A DNA stretch of 43,857 nucleotides from CAIYRG01 sp035632215 (GCA_035632215.1 DASQHF010000107.1:1-43857), one strand, 5' to 3'. Counted from the first letter of the stretch, positions 16,377 through 24,020 are shown. Numbers and translations are program-made. The notes: a model not told the origin generated them from the sequence alone.

Positions 16377-16403
16377 CGGTCGCAGCTTTTCCAGCTGCGA
16401 CCG
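16377..16403 (-). repeat. Perfect 11-bp hairpin in the leader of the 16343 gene
   Basis: CGGTCGCAGCT and AGCTGCGACCG form a perfect stem with a 5-base loop (GGAAA on the minus strand). No U-tract follows on either strand. It lies 34 bases before the start codon of the Tyr-rich gene and about 90 bases after the stop of the Gly-rich gene, so it may be an mRNA leader structure or a processed 3' end. Confidence 0.45.
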
Positions 16404-16489
16404 TCTAACTGACAACGTTCCCGCGGACTCTTCTGTTCCGCCCTCAGCTCGACTTGTGATTTCAGAAAGTCCGCAGCTTTCCTCGGCTT

Positions 16490-17593
16490 TTAACCGTGGC
16501 CGTGGCTGTTGCCGTGGCCGCCACCACGCTGGCCGCCACCACCACCGCCACCACCACCTCCTCCGCCGCCGACGCGACCGAAAGCATTCCCGCCGCCGTG
16601 GCCGCCGCCTGAGAATTGAGGCGCTCCGCCACCGGCATTGCCGCGGAAGAATCCACCGCCGCGCATCGCGGGAGCTCCCTGGAAACCGCCGCCGCGATTG
16701 CCGCCGAAATTCGGAGCAGCACCGCCGGGGAGGTTGGCGCGACCGAAATTGCGCCCTTCGAAGCCGCGGTTGAATCCGGGATTGGGCCCGGCATTGCCGC
16801 CGCCGAAATTGCGGCCTTCAAAGCCGCGGTTGAAACCCGGATTCACCGGCGCAGCGTTGCCGCCGAAATTGCGACCTTCAAAGCCGCCGCCGCGGTTGAA
16901 AGCGCCGCCGCGGTTGAATTGCGGATTCTGTCCGGCGAAATTGCCGCCCCGCTGACCGCCGACAAAGCCGCGGTCGCCGCCGGTGCGGCCGTTGAACCCA
17001 CCACCGCGGTTGACGAAACCGTTTCGGCCGTCGAAGCCGCGCCCGGCAAAGCCACGCCCGCCATGATGGATCTCGCCGTTCCAGCGCAGATTGCCGTTAC
17101 GGCCCCAGTCGATGTGCGCCGGGCGTGCGCCGCGCCATTCGTCGCGATGCCAGCCGCCGTTCAGCCAGAACCAATTGAAGCCGCCAAAGGTCCGATAATA
17201 GATTGGGCCCCCGTACCAGATGCCGCCGAAAAACACCGGCTCGTTCCAGATCGGGTAAGAGCAGAAGTCCGGGGGATAACCCCAAGGCGGCATGTAGTAG
17301 TCGCAGGCGTAGCCGGGATCATAGTAGCCGTCGTCATAGGCATAGCCGCCGCCGTAATAGGGATCGTACCCGTAATCATATCCGGGGTCGTAGGGAGGCG
17401 GCGCCGCATAGCCGGGCGCGGGAGGCGGAGCGTCGTAATAGGGATCGTAGCCTGGGTCGTAATAGCTGCCGGCGACATTGCCGACGCCAAATGAAAATCC
17501 CACTTGGGCTTTGGCCGGCGCCGACGCGGCAAGCGCAAGGCTTCCAACAGCCACCGCCAGCGCGCCCAGCAAAGCCTTTTTCAGGCGAGTCAT
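16490..17593 (-). CDS. Exported Tyr-rich / Gly-Asn-Arg-Phe repeat protein
   Basis: 367 residues from ATG 17593 (GAAGGAACCCG before it). Signal peptide about residues 1-29 (...SAPAKA), then QVGFSFGVGNVAG, recalling the AASFGF starts of the two downstream small genes. Residues ~35-100 are Tyr/Asp/Pro-rich (YDPGYDPYYDAPPP type). A middle section with two cysteines (YACDYYMPPWGYPPDFCSYP) and many Trp/Phe (WFWLNGGWHRDEWRG) may fold. The rest is low complexity: RGF/NGF repeats, then at least three copies of PGFNRGFEGRNFGG, ending in a poly-Gly run and GHGNSHGHG. The RG/FG-rich make-up looks like a phase-separating or adhesive protein, but it is exported. Function unknown; no enzymatic motif is seen. 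Confidence 0.75.
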   Translation of the reverse strand: MTRLKKALLGALAVAVGSLALAASAPAKAQVGFSFGVGNVAGSYYDPGYDPYYDAPPPAPGYAAPPPYDPGYDYGYDPYYGGGYAYDDGYYDPGYACDYYMPPWGYPPDFCSYPIWNEPVFFGGIWYGGPIYYRTFGGFNWFWLNGGWHRDEWRGARPAHIDWGRNGNLRWNGEIHHGGRGFAGRGFDGRNGFVNRGGGFNGRTGGDRGFVGGQRGGNFAGQNPQFNRGGAFNRGGGFEGRNFGGNAAPVNPGFNRGFEGRNFGGGNAGPNPGFNRGFEGRNFGRANLPGGAAPNFGGNRGGGFQGAPAMRGGGFFRGNAGGGAPQFSGGGHGGGNAFGRVGGGGGGGGGGGGGQRGGGHGNSHGHG

Positions 17594-17700
17594 CGGGTTC
17601 CTTCTTTCTACCCAGCCCCGCGTCAACGCGGACCATGACATCCGCAAACTGAACCCAGCATGAACGCGGTTTTAAGGAAAAAGCTTGAGCAGAGCAGGAC

Positions 17701-18405
17701 TTAGAAGGACACAGCAAGCGCATCACAGAGAAAGCGCATGAGAGGCGATGCGGCTTTGAACGCAGCCACGGCCTCGTCCGCGAAGGCGCGGGATTGCGCG
17801 TCTTTTTCGCTGGAAGCCTGCATCACATGAAAGCTCTTGCGCTTCAAATCCGCGATCGCTGGATGGGCGGGAGGAAAGCCCTTCGGGGGCCGCGTGAGCG
17901 CATCACCTTCGACCGTTCCGAAACGCCGCGCGAAATCGTTACCGGCGGCGATCTTCGTCCAGGCAGGAGTTTTAGACGCGATCGCGGTCCGCACTTTGAA
18001 CAGCGCCTCGGCATCCGGCATCCATAAGCCTCCGCCAAAGAAGACCTCGCCCGGCGCGAGATGGACGTAGAAGCCCGGTGCATGCACATCGCGGCCCAAG
18101 CGATGACGGAACTGGCAGGCGCCATGCTCCTTATACGGACGTTTGTCCTTGGAGAAGCGGATATCGCGGTAGATGCGAAACATCGAGCCGCCATTGGGGC
18201 GCGGATCGGCGATGAATTCCTTGCTCACCCGCGACAAGGGAGCCGCGATGGCGGCGATGAAGTCCGACATCGGAGCTTGGACAGAAGCCCTGAAGCGCTC
18301 CTTGTTGCCCTCGAACCAGGAGCGCTCGTTGTTGGCTTTGAGCTCGCGGAAGAAGGCGAAGAACTCCTTCGGGAAACCGCGGAAAGAATTAGTCGGACCA
18401 GCCAT
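17701..18405 (-). CDS. DUF2461 (TIGR02453) family protein
   Basis: 234 residues from ATG 18405. The N-terminus FRGFPKEFFAFFRELKANNERSWFEGNKERF is the family hallmark, followed by SMFRIYRDIRFSKDKRPYKEHGA and FYVHLAPGEVFFGGGLWMPDAEAL. The family is widespread, soluble and biochemically uncharacterised. An open frame upstream to 18951 runs antisense to the groES region and is not coding. The gene is divergent from groES, with about 200 bases between them containing the CIRCE-regulated promoter. Its last residues (LMRFLCDALAVSF) are normal. Confidence 0.9.
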   Translation of the reverse strand: MAGPTNSFRGFPKEFFAFFRELKANNERSWFEGNKERFRASVQAPMSDFIAAIAAPLSRVSKEFIADPRPNGGSMFRIYRDIRFSKDKRPYKEHGACQFRHRLGRDVHAPGFYVHLAPGEVFFGGGLWMPDAEALFKVRTAIASKTPAWTKIAAGNDFARRFGTVEGDALTRPPKGFPPAHPAIADLKRKSFHVMQASSEKDAQSRAFADEAVAAFKAASPLMRFLCDALAVSF

Positions 18406-18474
18406 TGCAACCCCGCTTATTCGACCCCATCTCGCGCCCGTACGGGCTTTACCATTTTTTCTCCTCCGCCGACC

Positions 18475-18503
18475 TTGACGGTCTTTAAGCCTCCGACTAT
18501 CTA
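18475..18503 (+). promoter_or_regulatory. groESL promoter
   Basis: TTGACG (18475-18480) and TATCTA (18498-18503) are separated by 17 bases, a good housekeeping-type -35/-10 pair, located just upstream of the CIRCE operator. The CTTGA core would also suit the alphaproteobacterial heat-shock sigma factor, so dual use is possible. Confidence 0.6.
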
Positions 18504-18515
18504 CCGGGACAGGGG

Positions 18516-18542
18516 CTAGCACTCTCGGGACGAGAGTGCTGC
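18516..18542 (+). promoter_or_regulatory. CIRCE operator (HrcA-binding site) of groESL
   Basis: CTAGCACTC, nine bases, GAGTGCTGC. This matches the CIRCE consensus TTAGCACTC-N9-GAGTGCTAA in both half-sites except at the outermost bases. It lies 13 bases after the -10 element and about 60 bases before groES, implying repression by HrcA, which is not encoded in this window. Confidence 0.92.
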
Positions 18543-18603
18543 TAGCCTGTGGGCAATTCGAGCAAGCAGCTGACATCATTAACCTTTTTAGGAGGCAAGT
18601 CTC

Positions 18604-18918
18604 ATGAGATTCCGTCCCCTCGGCGACCGCGTGGTCGTCCGCCGCGTCAAGGAGGAGCAGAAATCCGCCGGCGGCATCATCATTCCCGAAACCGCTCAAG
18701 AGAAGCCGCAGGAAGGCGAGATCATCGCCGTGGGCCCCGGCGCGCTCGATGAGCACGGCAAGCGCGTCCCCCCGGAAGTGAAGCCCGGCGATTTCGTGCT
18801 GTTCGGCAAGTGGTCCGGCACCGAGGTCAAGATCGACGGCGAGGAGCTCCTGATCATGAAGGAGTCCGACATCATGGGCATCGTCGAGGGCCGCAAGCCC
18901 GCGAAGAAGGCGGCCTGA
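18604..18918 (+). CDS. groES: Co-chaperonin GroES
   Basis: 104 residues. Heptameric lid of the GroEL folding chamber. MRFRPLGDRVVVRRV is the conserved N-terminus, followed by the mobile loop SAGGIIIPETAQEKPQEG (GGIII contacts GroEL), VGPG, VKPGDFVLFGKWSGTEVKIDGEELLIMKESDIMGIV. A consensus AGGAGG lies eight bases before the ATG. Transcribed from a CIRCE-controlled promoter and followed after 35 bases by groEL. Confidence 0.98.
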   Translation: MRFRPLGDRVVVRRVKEEQKSAGGIIIPETAQEKPQEGEIIAVGPGALDEHGKRVPPEVKPGDFVLFGKWSGTEVKIDGEELLIMKESDIMGIVEGRKPAKKAA

Positions 18919-18953
18919 AGAGTTCCCCTTTAGAGAAACCGGAGTAAGCAACT

Positions 18954-20600
18954 ATGGCAGCAAAAGACGTAAAATTCGGCGCTGATGCGCGCGAGAAGCT
19001 CTTGCGCGGCGTCGAGATCTTGAACGACGCCGTGCGTATCACCCTTGGGCCGAAGGGCCGCAACGTCGTGCTCGACAAGAGCTTTGGCGCGCCGCGCTCG
19101 ACCAAGGACGGAGTCACGGTCGCGAAAGAGATCGAGCTTGCGGACAAGTTCGAGAACATGGGCGCCCAGATGGTGCGCGAGGTCGCGCAGAAGACGAATG
19201 ACGCGGCGGGCGATGGCACCACGACGGCGACGGTGTTAGCCGCTGCGATCGTGCGCGAAGGCGCGAAATCGGTGGCCGCCGGCATGAACCCGATGGATTT
19301 GAAGCGCGGCATCGACAAGGCGGTCGAGGCCGTCGTGGCTGACTTGAAGAAGCGCTCCAAGAAGGTGAAGGCCAACGAGGAGATCGCCCAGGTCGGAACG
19401 ATCTCGGCCAATGGCGACCACACCATCGGCAAGATGATCGCCGATGCGATGGCCAAGGTCGGCAATGAAGGCGTGATCACGGTCGAAGAGGCGAAGTCCT
19501 TGGAGACCGAGCTCGAGGTCGTCGAGGGCATGCAGTTCGACCGCGGCTACATCTCGCCCTACTTCATCACCAATGCCGACAAGATGCTGGTGGAGCTGGA
19601 AGAGCCCTACATCCTCATCCACGAAAAGAAGCTCTCCTCGCTGCAGCCGATGCTTCCCATTCTCGAGGCCGTGGTGCAGGCGGCGCGTCCGCTTCTCATC
19701 ATCGCCGAAGAGGTCGAAGGCGAGGCTTTGGCGACGCTGGTCGTCAACAAGCTCCGCGGCGGCTTGAAGGTCGCGGCGGTGAAGGCGCCTGGCTTCGGCG
19801 ATCGCCGCAAGGCGATGCTCGAAGACATCGCCATCGTCACGGGCGGTCAGGTGATCTCGGAAGACCTCGGCATCAAGCTCGAGAACGTCAAGATCAACTT
19901 GCTCGGCACGGCGAAGAAGGTCCGCATCGACAAGGACAACACGACGATCATCGACGGCGCCGGCAAGAAGCACGACATCTCCGCGCGCGTCAACCAGATC
20001 AAGCAGCAGATCGAGGAGACTACTTCCGACTACGATCGCGAGAAGCTGCAGGAGCGTCTGGCGAAGCTCGCGGGCGGCGTCGCGGTGATCCGCGTCGGCG
20101 GCGCGACCGAAGTCGAGGTGAAGGAGAAGAAGGATCGCGTCGACGATGCGTTGAACGCGACCAAGGCGGCCGTCGAGGAAGGCATCCTTCCTGGCGGCGG
20201 CGCGGCGCTCCTCTATTCGACCAAGGCCCTGAACGGCCTTACGGGCGACAATGAGGACCAGAACGCCGGCATCGCGATCGTGAGAAAAGCGATCCAGACG
20301 CCGCTGCGCCAGATCGCCGAGAACTCGGGCGTCGAAGCCTCGATCGTCGTCGGCAAGCTCTTGGAGCAGAAGTCGGTGACTTACGGCTTCGATGCACAGG
20401 CCGAGAAATATGTCGACCTCGTCGAGGCTGGCATCGTCGATCCGACGAAGGTGGTGCGCACGGCGCTTCAGGACGCAGCCTCGGTGGCGGCGCTCTTGAT
20501 CACGACCGAAGCGATGGTCGCCGATCGTCCGGCGAAGGCCGCTCCGGCAGCCGGCGGCGGCCATGGCCACGGCGGCGGCATGGGCGACATGGACTTCTAA
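18954..20600 (+). CDS. groEL: Chaperonin GroEL (60 kDa)
   Basis: 548 residues, full length. ATP-driven double-ring chaperonin for cytosolic protein folding. The N-terminus AAKDVKFGADAREKLLRGV, the ATP-site block VRITLGPKGRNVVLDKSFGAP, DGVTVAKEIEL, NDAAGDGTTTATVLA, the apical domain (GYISPYFITNADKM, LEEPYILIHEKKLSSLQPMLPILE) and VEEGILPGGGAALL are all present. The C-terminal tail is Gly/His/Met-rich (GGGHGHGGGMGDMDF), replacing the plain GGM repeat of E. coli. Ribosome-binding site CGGAG. A strong terminator follows 24 bases after the stop. Confidence 0.98.
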   Translation: MAAKDVKFGADAREKLLRGVEILNDAVRITLGPKGRNVVLDKSFGAPRSTKDGVTVAKEIELADKFENMGAQMVREVAQKTNDAAGDGTTTATVLAAAIVREGAKSVAAGMNPMDLKRGIDKAVEAVVADLKKRSKKVKANEEIAQVGTISANGDHTIGKMIADAMAKVGNEGVITVEEAKSLETELEVVEGMQFDRGYISPYFITNADKMLVELEEPYILIHEKKLSSLQPMLPILEAVVQAARPLLIIAEEVEGEALATLVVNKLRGGLKVAAVKAPGFGDRRKAMLEDIAIVTGGQVISEDLGIKLENVKINLLGTAKKVRIDKDNTTIIDGAGKKHDISARVNQIKQQIEETTSDYDREKLQERLAKLAGGVAVIRVGGATEVEVKEKKDRVDDALNATKAAVEEGILPGGGAALLYSTKALNGLTGDNEDQNAGIAIVRKAIQTPLRQIAENSGVEASIVVGKLLEQKSVTYGFDAQAEKYVDLVEAGIVDPTKVVRTALQDAASVAALLITTEAMVADRPAKAAPAAGGGHGHGGGMGDMDF

Positions 20601-20623
20601 CCGTCGTTAGAACAGCAACTGAG

Positions 20624-20652
20624 AAAGGGCCGGGGGTTTCTCCGGCCCTTTT
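20624..20652 (+). terminator. Rho-independent terminator of groESL
   Basis: AAAGGGCCGG and CCGGCCCTTTT form a strong GC-rich stem around GGGTTTCT, followed by TTTT, directly downstream of groEL. Confidence 0.88.
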
Positions 20653-20739
20653 GCTTTGAGTGCGGAATTGATCGGCCCGAAGTCTCTAGTCATTTACGAT
20701 ACGCAGACGAGCTTCCTTGACTTCGGCAGGCCTTGTTCC

Positions 20740-21300
20740 ATGTTCTCGTCCATGCGGCGTTTGATCCTTGCCTTCGTCTTTAGCTGCGGCTTCATCGCCT
20801 TAAGCGGCCCCTATTCGCAGCCGCAAGCTGCGGCTCCGACCTCGATCGTCAAGGCGGAAGAGGATGCCGAAAACATGATTGCCGAGCGCATCGACGAGGA
20901 GCGCGTGCGTTTCGCAGCCACAGCGCCCAAGCTGCTGCCGAATGGCGAGTTGCACATGATCGCGCGCTCGCGCTCGAATGCGATGGCGCATGGTGGGCCT
21001 TTCTCGCATCAAGATGCGCAAGGGAATTATCCCGCGATCGACATGGTGAAGGAGCGCTTGGGCTCCTATGGCCATATCGGCGAGAACATCTTCATGGAGA
21101 AGCGGGGCCGCGGCAGCTTCAATCCGCAAGCCTTCGCCAAGATCGCGGTCGACGAATGGATGAAGAGCGAAGAGCATCGCGAGAATATCTTGTCGCCCGA
21201 CTATGACCGTTCCGGGATCGGCGTGGTGGTGAACGGCGACTATGCTTATGCCACGCAAGTCTTCCACGGGCCGATCAAGAGCGCGCCGAAGCCACGCTAG
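20740..21300 (+). CDS. Exported CAP-domain (SCP/PR-1) protein
   Basis: 186 residues from ATG 20740 (ATG 20752 equally possible; the frame is open further upstream into the groEL terminator, which is unlikely to be coding). The N-terminal hydrophobic stretch (RRLILAFVFSCGFIALSG) is a signal peptide. The CAP fold is marked by MIARSRSNAMAHGGPFSH (with the conserved His), HIGENIFMEK (the HxGEN-like motif with catalytic-site Glu) and VDEWMKSEEHRENILSPDYDRSGIGVV (W-S-HR-NIL-G-G pattern). Bacterial CAP proteins are secreted and often bind lipids or cell-wall material; the role here is unknown. A palindromic repeat follows the stop. Confidence 0.88.
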   Translation: MFSSMRRLILAFVFSCGFIALSGPYSQPQAAAPTSIVKAEEDAENMIAERIDEERVRFAATAPKLLPNGELHMIARSRSNAMAHGGPFSHQDAQGNYPAIDMVKERLGSYGHIGENIFMEKRGRGSFNPQAFAKIAVDEWMKSEEHRENILSPDYDRSGIGVVVNGDYAYATQVFHGPIKSAPKPR

Positions 21301-21306
21301 GTACCT

Positions 21307-21366
21307 GAGAGCATGAACCGGATGAGTTGCAGGGAACCAACCTCAACTTATCCAGCTCATGCTCTC
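21307..21366. repeat. Palindromic intergenic repeat (gagcatga...tcatgctc class)
   Basis: GAGAGCATGA (21307-21316) and TCATGCTCTC (21357-21366) are perfect inverted repeats; inside, GGATGAGTT and AACTTATCC pair further, giving a ~60-base interrupted hairpin. The ends match the layout of the abundant Rhizobiales intergenic palindrome that begins GAGCATGA and ends TCATGCTC, though the core differs. It lies between convergent genes and may serve as a terminator for both. Confidence 0.65.
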
Positions 21367-21370
21367 GCCG

Positions 21371-21595
21371 TCACGCCCCATGAAGCTCTAAAGAGTGCGC
21401 ATCGATCCAGCGCGAAGCCCGCTCGCGATAATAGTCGGCGTCGTGTCCCGGATGGCGCAGCTTCAGGACATGGATCGCCGACTGGAATGCATCCCGGTCG
21501 CCATAGCCGGATTGACGAAGCTCGTCGTAGACCCGCACCACGATGTCCTCGCAGGCGGTGCAGTGGTCTTCGGCGCAAGGGATCTTGGCGGACAA
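21371..21595 (-). CDS. Small conserved-looking soluble protein, function unknown
   Basis: 74 residues, starting at TTG 21595 (no ATG or GTG in frame before the next stop). It reads IPCAEDHCTACEDIVVRVYDELRQ, SGYGDRDAFQSAIHVLKLRHPGHDADYYRERASRWIDAHS. The N-terminus has three cysteines (CAEDHCTAC), a possible metal site, followed by two amphipathic helices. Residue composition and codon use look like a real gene, unlike the arginine-rich overlapping frames on the other strand. No family is recognised. It is convergent with the CAP gene, sharing the palindromic repeat as the end point. The weak initiation codon lowers certainty. Confidence 0.6.
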   Translation of the reverse strand: MSAKIPCAEDHCTACEDIVVRVYDELRQSGYGDRDAFQSAIHVLKLRHPGHDADYYRERASRWIDAHSLELHGA

Positions 21596-21737
21596 GGATT
21601 CACGCGGAGGGTTGTTCTTCGAGTAAGCGCTACCAGCCGCGCCTTGTCCCGGCCTTGATCCAGATCAACCGGGATGTCTGCTGTGGCGCCTGTAGCGCGC
21701 CGGAGGTAATCTCGAGGCCTCGCTCCGGAGGCGCAGT

Positions 21738-22184
21738 TTGACAAAGGCCGTTCTCGTGTTTCTGTTCGCTCTCGCCCCCACGGCGGCTTTCGCCGTCGAA
21801 GCGGCGGATGTGAAGCCCGACCTTTCGGGGTCCGATCCTCATTGGATCGAGGATAAGGTTTCTCATTGCTGGGTCGGCAATCCCAATCCTCAGAACGGCG
21901 AAACCGTCTCCTGGAGCGGCGCTTGCAGCGAAAGCCTCGCGTCGGGCCCCGGCACCGTGACCTGGTATCGTAACGGCCAGTTGGCGGCGCGGGATACGGG
22001 TACGTACAAGGGCGGCGTCCTCTCGGGGACGGGCAAAATCACGACCGCAGGCGGGATGTCCTATGAGGGCGAGTTCCCAGGTCGGGGCACCTTCACCCTT
22101 TCCGATGGCCGCAAGGTCCCGGCGCAAGCCATCCGGGAACTCGGCGGCTACAGCATCGAGCAGCTCCCGGTCGGAACCAAATAG
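21738..22184 (+). CDS. Exported MORN-repeat protein
   Basis: 148 residues starting at TTG 21738, with GGAGG six bases before it. Signal peptide MTKAVLVFLFALAPTAAFA (residues 1-19). The mature part has a Cys pair (VSHCWVGNPN, WSGACSES), then MORN-like repeats: GPGTVTWYRNGQ, GTYKGGVLSGTGKITTAGG, MSYEGEFPGRGTFTLSDGRK. MORN motifs form beta-hairpin ladders that bind membranes or proteins. No enzymatic domain. It stands alone on the plus strand between a divergent small gene and the pair of small helical proteins. Function unknown. Confidence 0.8.
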   Translation: MTKAVLVFLFALAPTAAFAVEAADVKPDLSGSDPHWIEDKVSHCWVGNPNPQNGETVSWSGACSESLASGPGTVTWYRNGQLAARDTGTYKGGVLSGTGKITTAGGMSYEGEFPGRGTFTLSDGRKVPAQAIRELGGYSIEQLPVGTK

Positions 22185-22306
22185 CGTCATTTCGCTGTAA
22201 GGCCGCGCCCTACTCATAGTGATTTTTTTGAAAGCACCCGGGAACCACTTCCAGCCTTGGGCGTTTTGCGGCGGGCTGGGTTTGGGCTGAAACCCAGCGG
22301 GGCTTT

Positions 22307-22504
22307 ATGTCGATTTCGGAGAATTCTGACTTGCCGCTCTTGGAGCGGATTCAAAAATACCGCGACATGGCGCTGGATGCCCGAGGCAAGGCGGAGACGG
22401 TCACGTCGCAAACCGCGCGGCGGATGTACATTGTCTTGGCCGAGCATTGGGACGCGCTCGCGGTCGAGGTGGAACAATCGCTCAAGATAGGAACGAGTGA
22501 TTAA
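22307..22504 (+). CDS. Small helical protein, family member A
   Basis: 65 residues. Residues 12-60 read ERIQKYRDMALDARGKAET, then ARRMYIVLAEHWDALAVEVE, and predict two helices. It shares the spaced pattern (K/R)YR-(x)-(L/M)A-xxA ... YxxxAExWDxxAxxxE with the proteins at 22518-22760, 28858-29058 and, more weakly, 43570-43815. No signal peptide, so cytoplasmic. Its stop overlaps the ribosome-binding region of the next paralogue, so the two are probably co-translated. I do not know a function for the family. Confidence 0.75.
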   Translation: MSISENSDLPLLERIQKYRDMALDARGKAETVTSQTARRMYIVLAEHWDALAVEVEQSLKIGTSD

Positions 22505-22517
22505 CGGGGGAGTGCGT

Positions 22518-22760
22518 ATGCTTTGGTTCGAAGGGCCGCAGCCGGAACAGTACATGGAGAGCGAGGAGTACTCGCAGCTTCCGCCGCGTGAGCGGGCGAC
22601 CAAGTATCGCGAGCTTGCGTCGGATGCTGGGCAGCAGGCAGAGCTCGTCAGCGACCGCAAGCTGCGCGAGTCCTATCTCATCATCGCCGAGCGCTGGGAC
22701 GACATGGCCGCCGACATCGATCGCCGGCTGGCGCGCGGGCAAGCTTGGGAAGTCGACTGA
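22518..22760 (+). CDS. Small helical protein, family member B
   Basis: 80 residues from ATG 22518, preceded by GGGGGAG; a GTG two codons earlier is possible. The core PPRERATKYRELASDAGQQAE, LRESYLIIAERWDDMAADID is the clearest example of the family pattern seen in four genes of this window and most resembles member C at 28858-29058 (shared LRESYL, AE-WD-MA). An N-terminal extension MLWFEGPQPEQYMESEEY precedes the core. Tandem arrangement with member A points to a local duplication. Cytoplasmic, two-helix protein of unknown function. Confidence 0.75.
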   Translation: MLWFEGPQPEQYMESEEYSQLPPRERATKYRELASDAGQQAELVSDRKLRESYLIIAERWDDMAADIDRRLARGQAWEVD

Positions 22761-22767
22761 GGCAATC

Positions 22768-23751
22768 TCAGACGAGATTCGCCGTCACGTCATTGAACAG
22801 CTCATCCACCGAGAAGCGCTTCGGGATCATGCCCGTGCGGTAGACGTAATCGATCGCGATCTCGATGTTGTGGCGATTGGTCTCGAGCCCGAACGGGTGG
22901 AACGCCGCCTCGCTTAGGGGTTCATTGCCGATGCGCTTGGCCTCCTTCAAGAGGCGCCACACTTCGCGCACGGCGCCCGGATCCGATTTCGTCAGCTCCT
23001 CCTTCACCACCACCATGTGATTGATCTGGATCGCGTTGTGCTTCGTCTGCCAGGCTTTCATCGCCGCGTCGGGATCTGGAATCACGGATTTCGCGCGCGG
23101 ATCCTTTGGCACCGGATCGGCAACGATCGCGTCGACTTCACCCGAGAAGAGAAGCTCCGAGAGATCCCGCTGCGGGATCATGGTGACGTTGGGAGGATCC
23201 TTCCATTCCGGGACGTTTGGCTTCTGATAGGCGAGCCACTTCATCTTGCCCACGTCGACGCCGTAATCATCGGCGAGAATTCCCCGGATCCAGGAAGGCG
23301 TGGTCGCGGTGAAGAGGCGTACGCCGACGCGCGCGTGTTCCAAATCCTTCGGCGTCATCGTGCCTTTGGCCGAATTGTAGACGATATAGGGATGCTGGAA
23401 GCGCGCGAGATTGACGGCGGGAAGCAGCGTCAATTTGCGGCCGAAGCTTTTCGCCTGAAGGAAGGTGACGAGCGAGAGCTCGGAAACGTCGAACTCCATC
23501 GCGACCGAGCGGGCGAAGGCGGCAAAGACCACCGGCTCCGGCGCGATGTCGAGCGTCACGCATGACGATGGCACTTGATGCGCGAACAGCGCATGCGTAT
23601 GCGGGTAATCGCCGATCATGGTCCAGAACTTGCGCGCCTCACAGGCTTGAGGCGCCGCGCTAACGGCCTGGCCGCGGAGGAGCGAAACGATCGCGGGCGA
23701 GAGCGCCAGCGCCGTGCCGCCGAATTTCAAGAAATCCCGTCTTGTGGGCAT
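22768..23751 (-). CDS. Tat-exported Pht5-like / ABC-type substrate-binding protein
   Basis: 327 residues from ATG 23751 with GGGGGAGATC before it; an upstream open frame to 23883 lacks support. The N-terminus MPTRRDFLKFGGTALALSPA is a twin-arginine signal. The rest follows the periplasmic-binding-fold family that includes 4,5-dihydroxyphthalate decarboxylase (Pht5) and relatives: DYPHTHALFAHQV, SVAMEFDVSELSLVTFL, LTLLPAVNLARFQHPYIVYN, VGVRLFTATTPSWIRGILADDYGVD, and the C-terminal ETNRHNIEIAIDYVY. Members are either decarboxylases or solute-binding proteins of unclear ligand; export by Tat favours a binding role or a periplasmic enzyme. No permease or ATPase gene is adjacent, so the partner is elsewhere or absent. 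Confidence 0.75.
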   Translation of the reverse strand: MPTRRDFLKFGGTALALSPAIVSLLRGQAVSAAPQACEARKFWTMIGDYPHTHALFAHQVPSSCVTLDIAPEPVVFAAFARSVAMEFDVSELSLVTFLQAKSFGRKLTLLPAVNLARFQHPYIVYNSAKGTMTPKDLEHARVGVRLFTATTPSWIRGILADDYGVDVGKMKWLAYQKPNVPEWKDPPNVTMIPQRDLSELLFSGEVDAIVADPVPKDPRAKSVIPDPDAAMKAWQTKHNAIQINHMVVVKEELTKSDPGAVREVWRLLKEAKRIGNEPLSEAAFHPFGLETNRHNIEIAIDYVYRTGMIPKRFSVDELFNDVTANLV

Positions 23752-24020
23752 GATCTCCCCCGTCATGAACGTTGCGCAATCTACCACATCTTTTCGCATT
23801 CGCGCATCGGCATCGAAGTCGCCCAGATCGAGCCGAGTACATCGTCCGTGTAGGGACCATTTGGCGCCGCAACAGGCCATCAACTCGACGGCGAAACCGG
23901 AACCAAGCCCTCGAGTTCCCGTTTCTTCTTGCGAGGGGTAGATGCGGCGCCGCGAAACGCGGAAGCGCGCCGTCTCGCCCCAAACCGTTAAAGGAAGACG
24001 TGAGAAGAGGAGATTGCATC

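Noticed and set aside
16490..17100. Regular short repeats in the Gly-rich gene as a CRISPR array
   Set aside because: The repeats are in frame, encode NRGFEGRNFGG-type motifs and have no spacer pattern.
19236..20570. Minus-strand open frame (444 codons) opposite groEL
   Set aside because: Shadow of a highly conserved gene in a GC-rich genome.
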